Shown here piece by piece: positions 56,802-64,000 of a DNA stretch of 64,000 nt (its first letter is position 1; each line of letters starts with the position of its first letter). The stretch is taken from contig NZ_FUZP01000001.1 of the NCBI RefSeq assembly GCF_900167575.1, positions 1 through 64,000 on the forward strand. Reading direction: 5' to 3'. Origin of the DNA: Okibacterium fritillariae (lineage in GTDB: Bacteria; Actinomycetota; Actinomycetes; Actinomycetales; Microbacteriaceae). The notes under the pieces are model-generated. The model had not been told where the DNA came from. It worked only from the letters and a program-made list of their open reading frames with translations, and ran no database searches. The translations under genes were made by a program, and so were the position numbers.

Positions 56802-57227
56802 ATGGACATTCGGGTTGCGGCATACGGTGTGATCATCGAGGGCGACAACATCCTGCTCGCCCACTGGAACGAGCGCGGGCACGACGGCTGGACGCTTCCC
56901 GGCGGCGGCATCGATCCCGGTGAAGATCCCTCGGATGCCGCGGTGCGCGAGATCTTCGAAGAAACGGGCTACGAAGCCGAACTCGACGGCCTCATCGGCA
57001 TCGACTCCTATGTCGTGCCGGCGACGCGGCGGCTCGATCCGGCGGCGCAGGGTCCGTTGCACGCCATCCGCATCCTCTACCGCGCGCACGTGACAGGCGG
57101 CGACCTCACGTTCGAGGAGGACGGCTCGACGGACTATGCCGCCTGGCATCCGTTGTCGGCGCTCCCGACGCTCAAGCGCGTGGGCCTCGTCGACGTGGCG
57201 ATGCGCATGCTCGATGAGACACTCTGA
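56802..57227 (+). CDS. Nudix hydrolase
   Basis: 141 aa. Intact Nudix box GGGIDPGEDPSDAAVREIFE followed by ETGY. Hydrolyses a nucleoside diphosphate linked to another moiety; substrate not assignable, although the small size fits MutT-like enzymes. I start at ATG 56802 (MDIRVAAYGVI) rather than the GTG two codons earlier, since a -10 hexamer sits six bases upstream. An Nudix gene usually lies next to murJ in this phylum; this one is elsewhere and may be unrelated. Confidence 0.88.
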   Translation: MDIRVAAYGVIIEGDNILLAHWNERGHDGWTLPGGGIDPGEDPSDAAVREIFEETGYEAELDGLIGIDSYVVPATRRLDPAAQGPLHAIRILYRAHVTGGDLTFEEDGSTDYAAWHPLSALPTLKRVGLVDVAMRMLDETL

Positions 57228-57332
57228 CCGACCGAGACAGAGGGGCGGCTGCTCAGCCGCCTCGCAGATGCGCGGTAGACATCGCTCCGCGTCGGTGCCG
57301 GCCGGCGCTGCCCCACCCGGCGGTGGAACGAA

Positions 57333-57367
57333 AGAAGGGCGCACCCTCGGTGAGGATGCGCCCTTCT
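57333..57367. terminator. Terminator between the Nudix gene and the 173-aa gene
   Basis: Stem AGAAGGGCGCA / TGCGCCCTTCT with a 13-base loop, between convergent genes. Confidence 0.85.
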
Positions 57368-57408
57368 CGGCGTGACGGCCGCGACCTGGCGGAGCGGCCG
57401 AACGATCG

Positions 57409-57930
57409 TTACAGGTTCGGCAGAACCGGCTCTTCTTCGGCGACCCAGAGCTCGTCGTCGGCGCGGAAGGTCTGCCAGACGGCGTAGGCCACTCCGGCAG
57501 CGGCGACCACGCCGACACCGATCGCGATGACCGTGCCCGCGCCGGGACCCTTCTTGACGGGCGGCTTGCCCTGCAGGCGGTTCAGCGCTGAGCGAACACG
57601 GGTGTCCTTGGCGATGTCGCCGACGCTGAGGACAGCGCCGAGCGCCGTGCCGACAGCGGGGAGGACGTTCTTGTTGAACGCCCGGTTGGCCTCGTCGGCC
57701 ACCTTGTGCGTGACCTTCACGCCGCGGTCGACGACCGGGGCGAGGCGCTGGTCATAGGCTCCGCGAACGACGGGAGCGACCTGCTCGCGGCTGTAATTTC
57801 CCAGTTGACGGCCTGCTTCTCGCGCGACGGCGTTGGCGTGGTCAAGGATTTCCTGCTGCGACTGCCACAGATCGTTGGCGTGGTTCTTGAGCCGTTTCAG
57901 CTCCTTCTTGCGCTTGCGTGACAGACTCAC
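57409..57930 (-). CDS. Membrane-anchored basic/helical protein (173 aa), hypothetical
   Basis: Starts VSLSRKRKKELKRLKNHAND from GTG 57930, with GGAGG seven bases upstream. The N-terminal 110 residues are a charged, probably coiled-coil segment. A glycine-rich single transmembrane helix follows (GTVIAIGVGVVAAAGVAYAV, about 136-155) and an acidic end (DDELWVAEEEPVLPNL). Similar proteins in Microbacteriaceae are sometimes labelled DNA helicase without any helicase motif. Function unknown. Upstream in-frame codons to 58080 are leader. Confidence 0.7.
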   Translation of the reverse strand: MSLSRKRKKELKRLKNHANDLWQSQQEILDHANAVAREAGRQLGNYSREQVAPVVRGAYDQRLAPVVDRGVKVTHKVADEANRAFNKNVLPAVGTALGAVLSVGDIAKDTRVRSALNRLQGKPPVKKGPGAGTVIAIGVGVVAAAGVAYAVWQTFRADDELWVAEEEPVLPNL

Positions 57931-58028
57931 TGCTGACCTCCATCGATCATCGATTTCGTGCGGACGAATGCCCCCATCTTGCCATTGAATGCTCGGAGGG
58001 GCACATGGGTTGCGCAGGTAGGCATGTG

Positions 58029-58034
58029 TAAGAA
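58029..58034 (+). promoter_or_regulatory. -10 element of the cyclophilin gene
   Basis: TAAGAA(T) eight bases before the ATG at 58043. Confidence 0.4.
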
Positions 58035-58042
58035 TTGGGAAC

Positions 58043-58582
58043 ATGTCATCGCACACCGCTGTCGCAACGCTCCACACCAACTATGGCGACATCGTCGTCA
58101 ACCTGTTCGGCAACCACGCACCGAAGACCGTGAAGAACTTCACCGGCCTCGCAACGGGCGACATCGAGTGGGTCGACCCCACCTCCGGTCAGCCCACCAA
58201 GCGTCCTCTCTATGACGGTGTGATCTTCCACCGCATCATCCCCGGCTTCATGATCCAGGGCGGCGACCCCCTCGGCACCGGAACGGGCGGCCCCGGCTTC
58301 CAGTTCGACGACGAGATCCACCCCGAGATCGGCTTCACCGAGCCCTACATCCTGGCCATGGCCAACGCCGGCACCATCGGCGGCAAGGGCACCAACGGTT
58401 CGCAGTTCTTCATCACCGTCGGCCCGACCACGTGGCTGCAGGGCAAGCACACCATCTTCGGCCAGGTCGCCGACGACGCCAGCCGCAAGATCGTCGACAA
58501 GCTCGCCGCCGTCCCCACTGACGCGCGCGACCGCCCGCTCGACGACATCGTCATCCAGAACGTCACCGTCACCGAGGCGTAA
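58043..58582 (+). CDS. Cyclophilin-type peptidyl-prolyl isomerase
   Basis: 179-aa cytosolic cyclophilin without signal peptide. Catalytic segments: FHRIIPGFMIQGGDP (Arg), GTNGSQFFITVGPT and WLQGKHTIFGQV. Corresponds in position to PpiA (Rv0009) close to the rhomboid and crgA genes in mycobacteria. Confidence 0.94.
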   Translation: MSSHTAVATLHTNYGDIVVNLFGNHAPKTVKNFTGLATGDIEWVDPTSGQPTKRPLYDGVIFHRIIPGFMIQGGDPLGTGTGGPGFQFDDEIHPEIGFTEPYILAMANAGTIGGKGTNGSQFFITVGPTTWLQGKHTIFGQVADDASRKIVDKLAAVPTDARDRPLDDIVIQNVTVTEA

Positions 58583-58611
58583 GCCCCGACTGGCGCGACC
58601 AGCGCTTCCGC

Positions 58612-58670
58612 GGCCTCGGCGCCGAATCTCTGCTCCTCCAGGAGCGGGTTTCGGTTCCGGGGCCGTTTTT
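58612..58670 (+). terminator. Terminator of the cyclophilin gene
   Basis: Long imperfect stem GGCCTCGGCGCCGAA / TTCGGTTCCGGGGCC enclosing a second hairpin GCTCCT/AGGAGC, followed by GTTTTTC. Confidence 0.7.
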
Positions 58671-58720
58671 CTTACCGCACGTCGTCGATCCGCCCCAACC
58701 TCGAGGAGCTGAAGGTTCGC

Positions 58721-59560
58721 ATGAGCCAGGCCCAACCCGACCGCGACAACTTCTGCTACCGGCATCCCGATCGTCAGAGCTTCGTGCTCTGCCAGCGGTG
58801 CGGTCGCACCATCTGCGGCGAATGCCAGACCCCGGCCGCCGTCGGTGTGGTGTGCCCCGAGTGCATGGCCGAGCAGCGGCGATCGGCGCCGCGACAGGTG
58901 CGCCCCACCATCCTCACCGCGTCGTCTGAGGCGCCGGTGGTCACCTATGCGATCATCGCGATCTGCGCCGTGGTCTATGTGCTGCAGCTGGTGACGGGCA
59001 ACCTGGTCACGAATGCGCTGTCGTATGCGGGCGCCTACTCGATGCCCGGCATCGGGGTTCCTTTCGAGCCGTGGCGCATGCTGACCGCGGCGTTCGTGCA
59101 CGGCAACTTCCTGCACCTGGCGCTCAACCTCTACACACTGTTCCTCTTCGGCCGCATCCTCGAGCCGATGCTGGGGCGCGTGCGTTACCTCGCGCTCTAC
59201 CTCATGTCGGCGCTCGGCGGTTCGGTGGCCGTGATGTTCCTGGCCAGCCCGTTCCAGGGTGTGGTCGGTGCATCCGGTGCGATCTTCGGGTTGATGGGCG
59301 CGTTCCTCGTGATCCAGCGACGACTCGGCGGCGACATGACCGGCCTGCTCGTGCTGGTGGGCATCAACCTCGTGATCGGCTTCGTGCCCGGGTTCGGCAT
59401 CTCGTGGCAGGCGCACCTCGGTGGGCTGGTCGTCGGCGCGATCATCGGCCTCATCCTGTTCGAGACACGCCGCCGCAACCAGAAGAATACGCAGATCGCG
59501 CTGCTCATCGCCGTTGCCGTCGTGCTCGTCGCCGTGAGCCTGATCTACGTCTTCGTGTAG
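58721..59560 (+). CDS. Rhomboid family intramembrane serine protease
   Basis: 279 aa. An N-terminal zinc-finger-like cluster (Cys12, His15, Cys24, Cys27, Cys32, Cys35, Cys45, Cys48) precedes about six helices. Catalytic serine in GASGAIFG (Ser185) and histidine in AHLGGLVVG (His232); PWRMLTAAFVHGNFLHLALN is the family segment. Substrates unknown. Cytosolic B-box-like finger plus rhomboid is the usual actinobacterial form. GAGGAG is 15 bases before the ATG. Confidence 0.92.
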   Translation: MSQAQPDRDNFCYRHPDRQSFVLCQRCGRTICGECQTPAAVGVVCPECMAEQRRSAPRQVRPTILTASSEAPVVTYAIIAICAVVYVLQLVTGNLVTNALSYAGAYSMPGIGVPFEPWRMLTAAFVHGNFLHLALNLYTLFLFGRILEPMLGRVRYLALYLMSALGGSVAVMFLASPFQGVVGASGAIFGLMGAFLVIQRRLGGDMTGLLVLVGINLVIGFVPGFGISWQAHLGGLVVGAIIGLILFETRRRNQKNTQIALLIAVAVVLVAVSLIYVFV

Positions 59561-59572
59561 ACCAACACAAAG

Positions 59573-59619
59573 TTATCCACAGGTTTATTAACACTGGGGA
59601 TAATTACACCCGTGTAATT
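59573..59619. promoter_or_regulatory. DnaA boxes and palindrome between rhomboid and crgA
   Basis: Perfect DnaA box TTATCCACA (59573-59581), near-box TGGGGATAA (59595-59603), then an 8-bp inverted repeat AATTACAC-CC-GTGTAATT (59602-59619). AT-rich relative to surroundings. It lies between convergent genes, upstream of neither promoter. Confidence 0.6.
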
Positions 59620-59666
59620 GCGGTAAGGGCGCTCGGGAGTCCCACGCAGCCCCAAAGACACGAAAA

Positions 59667-59700
59667 AGCCGCCGCACCTGGTTCTCAGGATGCGGCGGCT
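59667..59700 (-). terminator. Terminator of crgA
   Basis: Stem AGCCGCCGCA / TGCGGCGGCT, 14-base loop, and TTTTTCG on the minus strand. Confidence 0.9.
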
Positions 59701-59738
59701 GATGTTCGGCAGCGCGAAAACGTGTGTGGTGGGACCCG

Positions 59739-59984
59739 CTAGCGCCAGCGTGTCGTCATGAGGAAGCCGATGAAGGCGATGCCGAAGCCGACCGCGATGT
59801 TCCACGACGCCAGCGCGGGGATGGGCAGAACGCCCTGGCTGACGTAGAAGACGATGATCCACGCGAGGCCCACGAGCATGAAACCGAACATGACCGGCTT
59901 GAACCACACGGGGTTGGGAGCCTGCTCGCCCGATCGCTCGGTGTCGGATGCCAGGGGCTTGGTGTTCTGCTTGGTGCGTGCCAT
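59739..59984 (-). CDS. crgA: Cell division protein CrgA
   Basis: 81 aa with two transmembrane helices (about 31-50 and 58-76) separated by a short periplasmic loop, and a Lys/Arg/Asn N-terminus (MARTKQNTKPLASDTERS). CrgA helps stabilise the FtsZ/FtsI septal complex in actinobacteria. ATG 59984 is seven bases downstream of a TACAAT -10, so the message is probably leaderless, which also supports this start over the ATG at 59993. Confidence 0.9.
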   Translation of the reverse strand: MARTKQNTKPLASDTERSGEQAPNPVWFKPVMFGFMLVGLAWIIVFYVSQGVLPIPALASWNIAVGFGIAFIGFLMTTRWR

Positions 59985-59991
59985 GCCGCCC

Positions 59992-59997
59992 ATTGTA
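59992..59997 (-). promoter_or_regulatory. -10 element of crgA
   Basis: TACAAT on the minus strand (complement of 59992-59997), seven bases before the start codon. Confidence 0.55.
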
Positions 59998-60108
59998 GCG
60001 GGAGGATCGACCCCTTCGCTGAGTGAACGGTGCTGGTGGGGGCGCGCTTCCGCCGGGTGCCCGCGACGCTCCCACGGCACTCGCAGGGTTTGCGTCATAC
60101 GCGCTCGG

Positions 60109-60114
60109 TAGAAT
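60109..60114 (+). promoter_or_regulatory. -10 element of the sortase gene
   Basis: TAGAAT seven bases before the ATG at 60122. Confidence 0.55.
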
Positions 60115-60121
60115 CGCCACC

Positions 60122-60895
60122 ATGACCACTGCCCACGGCACACCTGTGACCCGCCGCGAGCGTCGCACCCGCAAGACGGCCAAGCGGCCGCCCAAGGTGA
60201 CGTTCCTCGGCGTGCTCGGCGAGCTTCTCTTCACCGCCGGACTGCTCGTCATGCTGTATCTGGTGTGGCAGCTGTGGTGGAACGACATCGTGGTGCGGGC
60301 TGAGCAGGACAGCGGAGCGGCCGCGTTGAGCGAGTCGTGGACCGGTGGCCTCGATAACCTGCCGACCACAACGGATGAGACCGACTTCGGCGCGCCAGCG
60401 GTTTCACCGGAACCGGTGGACGGTGAGACCTTCGCCATCCTGAAGGTGCCGCGTTTCGGTGACGACTATGGAGCAAAGATCGCCGGCGGCGTCAGCAAGG
60501 CACGCACACTCGACAAGATCGGCATCGGCCACTACCCCGACACGCAGGTGTTGGGAGAAAACGGCAACTTCGCGCTGGCGGGTCACCGCAACACCTACGG
60601 CAAGCCCCTCAACCAGATCGCCGAGCTGCAGGTGGGCGACTCGATCGTCGTGCAGACGAAGCAGGGCTGGTACACCTACAAGTTCCGCACCCTCGAGTAC
60701 GTCACGCCCAAGGCCGTCGACGTCTTGAACCCGGTGCCGCAGACCGAGGTCACCGAGATGACCGATTCGTTCATCACGCTCACGAGCTGCAACCCCAAGC
60801 TGTCCACGGCCGAGCGCATCGTCGCCTACGGCGTGTTCGACTCGTGGCGCCCGACCGAGGCCGGCCCACCGGCCGAGCTCGCGGCGCAGAAGTAG
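60122..60895 (+). CDS. Class E sortase
   Basis: 257-aa membrane transpeptidase. Basic N-terminal tail, transmembrane helix at about 27-50, then the sortase barrel. Catalytic His155 (LAGHRNTYG), Cys223 (TLTSCNP) and Arg232 (TAERIVAYG) are all present. Class E sortases recognise LAXTG-type signals in actinobacteria; no sorting-signal protein is next to it. Start ATG 60122 fits the -10 element upstream. Divergent from crgA. Confidence 0.92.
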   Translation: MTTAHGTPVTRRERRTRKTAKRPPKVTFLGVLGELLFTAGLLVMLYLVWQLWWNDIVVRAEQDSGAAALSESWTGGLDNLPTTTDETDFGAPAVSPEPVDGETFAILKVPRFGDDYGAKIAGGVSKARTLDKIGIGHYPDTQVLGENGNFALAGHRNTYGKPLNQIAELQVGDSIVVQTKQGWYTYKFRTLEYVTPKAVDVLNPVPQTEVTEMTDSFITLTSCNPKLSTAERIVAYGVFDSWRPTEAGPPAELAAQK

Positions 60896-60929
60896 CACCC
60901 ACACTCATCGAGTAAGAAGAGGACAAGAC

Positions 60930-61088
60930 ATGTACGGAGCGTTCTGGCGCATCCTGCCCGGCCCCTGGTGGATCCGGCTGCTGATCGTGCTCGTGATCGT
61001 CGCTATCGTGTTGTATAGCCTCGTCACGTGGGTCTTCCCCTGGGTTCAAGAGCTCACCAACGCGACGGATGTCACCGTAGGAGGTTGA
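60930..61088 (+). CDS. Small single-helix membrane protein (52 aa)
   Basis: Starts MYGAFWRILPGPWWIRLL, with one hydrophobic helix (about 16-38) and a short acidic C-terminus. GAGGA lies nine bases before the ATG. A membrane protein lies in the same position, before pabA, in mycobacteria (Rv0012), but whether these are related is not clear. Stop is four bases before pabA. Function unknown. Confidence 0.75.
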   Translation: MYGAFWRILPGPWWIRLLIVLVIVAIVLYSLVTWVFPWVQELTNATDVTVGG

Positions 61089-61092
61089 CCGC

Positions 61093-61728
61093 ATGACCCG
61101 AGTACTCGTCATCGATAACTACGACAGCTTCGTCTACACCCTCAACGGCTACCTGCAGCAGCTGGGTGCCGAGACCGAGGTGTTGCGCAACGACGCCTTC
61201 GCGGCGGCCGATTCCGCAGCGAAGCTCGCCGAATACGACGCCGTGCTGGTGTCGCCCGGCCCCGGCAAACCGTCGGATGCCGGCGTCTCCATCCCCATGG
61301 TCAACGCCGCACTCGCTTCGGGTACGCCCCTCTTCGGCGTGTGCCTCGGCCACCAGGCGATCGCCGAAGCCTTCGGCGCCACCGTCACAGTCGCCGAAGA
61401 ACTCATGCACGGTAAGACGTCGCTCGTCGAGCACGACGACAGCATCATCTACGACGGCGTTCCGCAGCCGTTCACGGCCACGCGCTACCACTCGCTGGCC
61501 GTCGTCGACGGCACGACGCCCGCCGAACTGACCGTGACCAGCCGCACGCAGGGCGGCGTCATCATGGGTGTGCAGCACGAGAGTGCGCCCATCTACGGCG
61601 TGCAGTTCCACCCCGAGAGCGTGCTGACGCAGGGCGGCTACCAGATGCTGGGCAACTGGCTCGCGGCATCCGGTCTGCCCGAGGCCGCTGTGACGGCGCG
61701 AGGACTCAGCCCACTCGTTCAGCTGTAG
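61093..61728 (+). CDS. pabA: Glutamine amidotransferase, para-aminobenzoate/anthranilate synthase component II
   Basis: 211-aa class I amidotransferase. Catalytic Cys84 in GVCLGHQAIAEAFG; His and Glu in YGVQFHPESVLT. The VSPGPGKPSDAG segment matches the PabA/TrpG subgroup. The synthase subunit it serves is not in the window, so PabA versus TrpG cannot be settled. Follows the 52-aa gene by four bases. Confidence 0.92.
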   Translation: MTRVLVIDNYDSFVYTLNGYLQQLGAETEVLRNDAFAAADSAAKLAEYDAVLVSPGPGKPSDAGVSIPMVNAALASGTPLFGVCLGHQAIAEAFGATVTVAEELMHGKTSLVEHDDSIIYDGVPQPFTATRYHSLAVVDGTTPAELTVTSRTQGGVIMGVQHESAPIYGVQFHPESVLTQGGYQMLGNWLAASGLPEAAVTARGLSPLVQL

Positions 61729-61790
61729 GGCTACATCTCGCGCTTTCTGCTGTGACGTTGAGGCACGACTGTCGACCGCTAGGACCGCCG

Positions 61791-61897
61791 TGGCTGCGGG
61801 GATATGAGCCGCGTGAGGTCCGCCTGGGCTGCGGGGATATGAGCCGCGCTAGCCCTCGTCTGGGGCCGCGGCGTAAGCTGCGCTAGCCCTCGTCGGG
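61791..61897. repeat. Imperfect direct repeats over the pknB 3' end
   Basis: GCTGCGGGGATATGAGCCGCG occurs twice (about 61793 and 61829). CGCTAGCCCTCGTCNGGGGCCG also occurs twice (61848 and 61881), the second copy covering the stop codon and last residues of pknB. Looks like local tandem duplication. Confidence 0.8.
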
Positions 61898-63622
61898 GGC
61901 CGGGGCGGACGGCGTCGAGGGTGCGCCACCCGAGCAGTAGCTGAGCTCGATCGTCGAGCCCTGGGGGACGTCTCCGGGAGCCAGCGACTGGTTCGTGACG
62001 GGGCTGTTCGCCTGCGCCGGGCACGACGGGTCGGGCTTCGGAGCGACCGTGAGGCCGATGGCCGGGTCGGACATCATCTCGGTGGCGACCGACAAGATCT
62101 GGCCGCGGACATCCGAAATGGTGACGAGGCCCGACGACACGATCAGGTTGACGGTGCTGCCCTTTTCGACCGGCGTGCCAGCAGCGGGATCCGACCGCAT
62201 GACCGTGTCGGCGGGCACCGTGGGAGAGTTCTCTTTGTTCTGGGAGCCCGCGACGAGGCCCGCGGCCTGCAGGGCTTGCACCGCGGCATCCGTGCCCTGG
62301 CCCGTGACCTCGGGTACGACGGCCTGCTCGGGGCCCGAAGAGACCGTCACGCGCACGCTCTGCTCGCGCGGCACCTTGAGGCCCGCGGCGGGGTCGGTGC
62401 GGATGACGATGCCGGGGTCGACGGTGTCGCTGGCCTCACGCTGCACGACGGGGACGAGATCGAGCCCGTTGAGGGTGTCGAGGGCGTCTTGCTCGGCGAC
62501 GTTGACCACGTTGGGCATGGTGCGGGTGTCGGTGGGCAGCGTGGAGCCCGTGGGCAGCGTGACCACCCAGAACATGACCGCGAGGAGCATGACGGCGACG
62601 GCGGCGATGCCCGCCCAGATCCAGACGACCGGGGGGCGGCGCTGCGTGCGTGTGACCGTGGTGTCGGTGGTGAGCTGACGGAGCGCCTGCTCGGTGCTCG
62701 TGGACGTGGGGACGGCCGTGCCGAAGAGCGCCGTGCTGGCGTCTTCCTGTCGGCGGTAGAGCGGGACCTTGCCCGAACCGGCGAGCACGAGGTCGTCTCG
62801 GAACTCGGCGGCCGTCTGATAGCGGTCGTTGCGGCCCTTGTGCAGTGCGCGGAGCACGACGACGTCGAGCGCCGGCGAGACCTGCGGGTTGACCGACGAC
62901 GGCTTGACCGGCGTCTCGCTGACGTGCTGGTAGGCGACGGCAACCGCCGTGTCTCCGCGGAACGGCGCGCGACCCGTGAGCATCTCGAACAGGACGACGC
63001 CCGTCGAGTAGAGGTCGGTGCGTGCGTCGACCGTCTCGCCCTTCGCCTGCTCGGGCGAGAAGTAGGCGGCCGTGCCGAGGATGGCGGTGGTCTGCGCGAC
63101 CGTGGTCGACGAATCGGAGACGGCCCGGGCGATGCCGAAATCCATGACCTTCACCCGACCGTCGGGCGTGATCATGATGTTGCCGGGTTTGATGTCGCGG
63201 TGCACGACGCCCGCGCGGTGCGAGTACTCGAGCGCGGTGAGGATGCCCTCGGAGATGCGCACGGCCTCGGTCTGCTCGATCGGGCCCTCGGCGATCATAG
63301 CCTTGAGGGTGCGGCCCTCGACGTATTCCATGACGATGAACGGCTCGCGCACGGTGCGGCCATCTGCGGCGGTCGTCGTTTCTTCACCCGCGTCGTATAC
63401 CCGCACGATGGTGGGGTGCGCCATGCGCGACGCGGCCTGCGCCTCTTGGCGAAAACGGGTGCGGAAGGCGGGATCGGTCGCGAGCTCGGAGCGGAGGATC
63501 TTGATCGCGACCGTGCGCCCCAGGCGCGTGTCTGTGCCCCGGAACACCTCGGCCATGCCCCCGTGACCGATGAGGTCGCCGACGAGATAGCGTCCGGCGA
63601 GGACGCGTTGATCGTCAGCCAC
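61883..63622 (-). CDS. pknB: Serine/threonine protein kinase with PASTA domains
   Basis: Membrane kinase that senses peptidoglycan fragments and controls growth and division. 579 aa. The kinase domain (about 10-280) has a Gly-rich loop GHGGMAEVF, Lys41 in VAIKIL, HRDIKPGN (Asp143) and DFG (161-163); activation loop carries several Thr/Ser. A transmembrane helix lies at about 332-354. Three extracellular PASTA repeats follow: about 368-435, 436-502 and 503-565 (PGIVIRTDPAAGLKVPREQS type), where M. tuberculosis PknB has four. GTG start with AAGGAG ten bases upstream. The C-terminal tail is Pro/Ala/Ser-rich. Confidence 0.95.
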   Translation of the reverse strand: MADDQRVLAGRYLVGDLIGHGGMAEVFRGTDTRLGRTVAIKILRSELATDPAFRTRFRQEAQAASRMAHPTIVRVYDAGEETTTAADGRTVREPFIVMEYVEGRTLKAMIAEGPIEQTEAVRISEGILTALEYSHRAGVVHRDIKPGNIMITPDGRVKVMDFGIARAVSDSSTTVAQTTAILGTAAYFSPEQAKGETVDARTDLYSTGVVLFEMLTGRAPFRGDTAVAVAYQHVSETPVKPSSVNPQVSPALDVVVLRALHKGRNDRYQTAAEFRDDLVLAGSGKVPLYRRQEDASTALFGTAVPTSTSTEQALRQLTTDTTVTRTQRRPPVVWIWAGIAAVAVMLLAVMFWVVTLPTGSTLPTDTRTMPNVVNVAEQDALDTLNGLDLVPVVQREASDTVDPGIVIRTDPAAGLKVPREQSVRVTVSSGPEQAVVPEVTGQGTDAAVQALQAAGLVAGSQNKENSPTVPADTVMRSDPAAGTPVEKGSTVNLIVSSGLVTISDVRGQILSVATEMMSDPAIGLTVAPKPDPSCPAQANSPVTNQSLAPGDVPQGSTIELSYCSGGAPSTPSAPAPDEG

Positions 63623-63699
63623 GCAGGTACTCCTTCTCTTCGACGATCCGGCCTCCCCAAGGGGAGAGGATCGTGGTCGTCTTAGCTTTTGATACTAGG

Positions 63700-64000
63700 T
63701 CAATTAGTCGGCGTGGGTGTCGGCTGCGACGTGTCGGCGATCGTGGCGTTGGCCGACGGCGACTGCGAGCTCTCGCCCTCATTGCAGAATGCCGAGTAGG
63801 ACGCCGTGAAGGCACCGGGGGCGTCGTTGATGAGCACCTGCGCGCTGTTCGACTTCACCGCTCCGCCGGGTGCGTTCTGCACGACCCCGCCGGAGGTGGT
63901 GAGGCGGTATCCCGTGAGCTCCTGGCCGGCCGGGCAGCCGGTGAACGTGGGCCAGGTGACCGTGACCGTGGAACCCGGGGCGAGGGTGCACGCGGCGCCC
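63700..64000 (-). CDS. C-terminal part of a secreted or membrane-anchored protein (cut by window edge)
   Basis: Frame is open to the right edge; 99 residues are visible. They read as an extracellular beta-rich segment with three cysteines (near CTLAPG, TGCPAGQE and FCNEG), a fibronectin-like pattern, ending in a Thr/Pro tail (TSQPTPTPTN). It lies upstream of pknB in the same direction, where pknA usually sits, so it may be the outer domain of that kinase, but I cannot see a kinase domain. Other extracellular proteins are possible. Confidence 0.55.
   Translation of the reverse strand, partial: GAACTLAPGSTVTVTWPTFTGCPAGQELTGYRLTTSGGVVQNAPGGAVKSNSAQVLINDAPGAFTASYSAFCNEGESSQSPSANATIADTSQPTPTPTN

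Overview
This 64 kb window is the chromosomal replication-origin region of a high-GC actinobacterium, most likely a member of the Microbacteriaceae. The support is the order rpmH-dnaA-dnaN-gnd-recF-DciA-like-gyrB-gyrA-DUF3566-tRNA-Ile-tRNA-Ala. Further support comes from CrgA, class E sortase, PabA and a PASTA kinase (the Mycobacterium Rv0011c-Rv0014c order), from DUF6049-murJ-trxB-trxA-parB-parA-rsmG-khpB-yidC-yidD-rnpA, and from many GTG/TTG starts. Between about 36 and 42 kb genes run left, and between about 43 and 57 kb they run right, so both arms are read away from oriC (about 44.2-45.1 kb).

Layout. 0-0.6 kb: tandem promoters and leader of an rRNA operon whose 16S gene lies just off the left edge. 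0.6-3.9 kb: glycine betaine/proline-type ABC importer. 4.4-9.3 kb: aromatic-type aminotransferase plus branched-chain 2-oxoacid dehydrogenase E1alpha-E1beta-E2 operon. 9.4-11.7 kb: holin-like membrane protein, low-molecular-weight protein tyrosine phosphatase, purB. 11.8-14.2 kb: two membrane proteins and dnaB. 14.2-14.8 kb: a non-coding stretch with a DnaA-box cluster. 14.8-18.4 kb: Rieske/FAD oxidoreductase, a 48-aa acidic protein, and rplI-rpsR-ssb-rpsF. 18.4-26.7 kb: orphan sugar-binding lipoprotein, two small acidic proteins (one with TPGNP repeats), an isolated parS, CCA transferase, a methyltransferase, a Stealth-family phosphotransferase and a metallophosphoesterase whose 3' end overlaps it. 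26.8-35.2 kb: DUF6049, MurJ, thioredoxin system, aminotransferase, D-Ala-D-Ala ligase.

35.2-39.4 kb is the centromere-like region: parB and parA flanked by two unusual non-coding tracts with short tandem repeats and five of the six perfect GTTTCACGTGAAAC parS cores. 39.4-49.1 kb is the origin block, with seven DnaA boxes, an AT-rich tract and short tandem arrays. 49.2-54.6 kb: gyrase and two tRNAs. 54.6-64 kb: a flavin monooxygenase/FMN reductase pair, Nudix hydrolase, cyclophilin, rhomboid, crgA, sortase, pabA, pknB and the 3' end of one more gene.

Most genes serve core functions: replication initiation, ParABS segregation, membrane insertion, cell wall synthesis and its kinase control, and redox. 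I see no prophage, insertion sequence, CRISPR array or obvious defence island. The least explained elements are the helically spaced 20-bp repeat array and the gene-poor parS tracts around parAB, DnaA-box clusters away from oriC (near dnaB, and between rhomboid and crgA), the TPGNP-repeat protein, and a recurring -10 element six to nine bases before start codons that points to leaderless transcripts.
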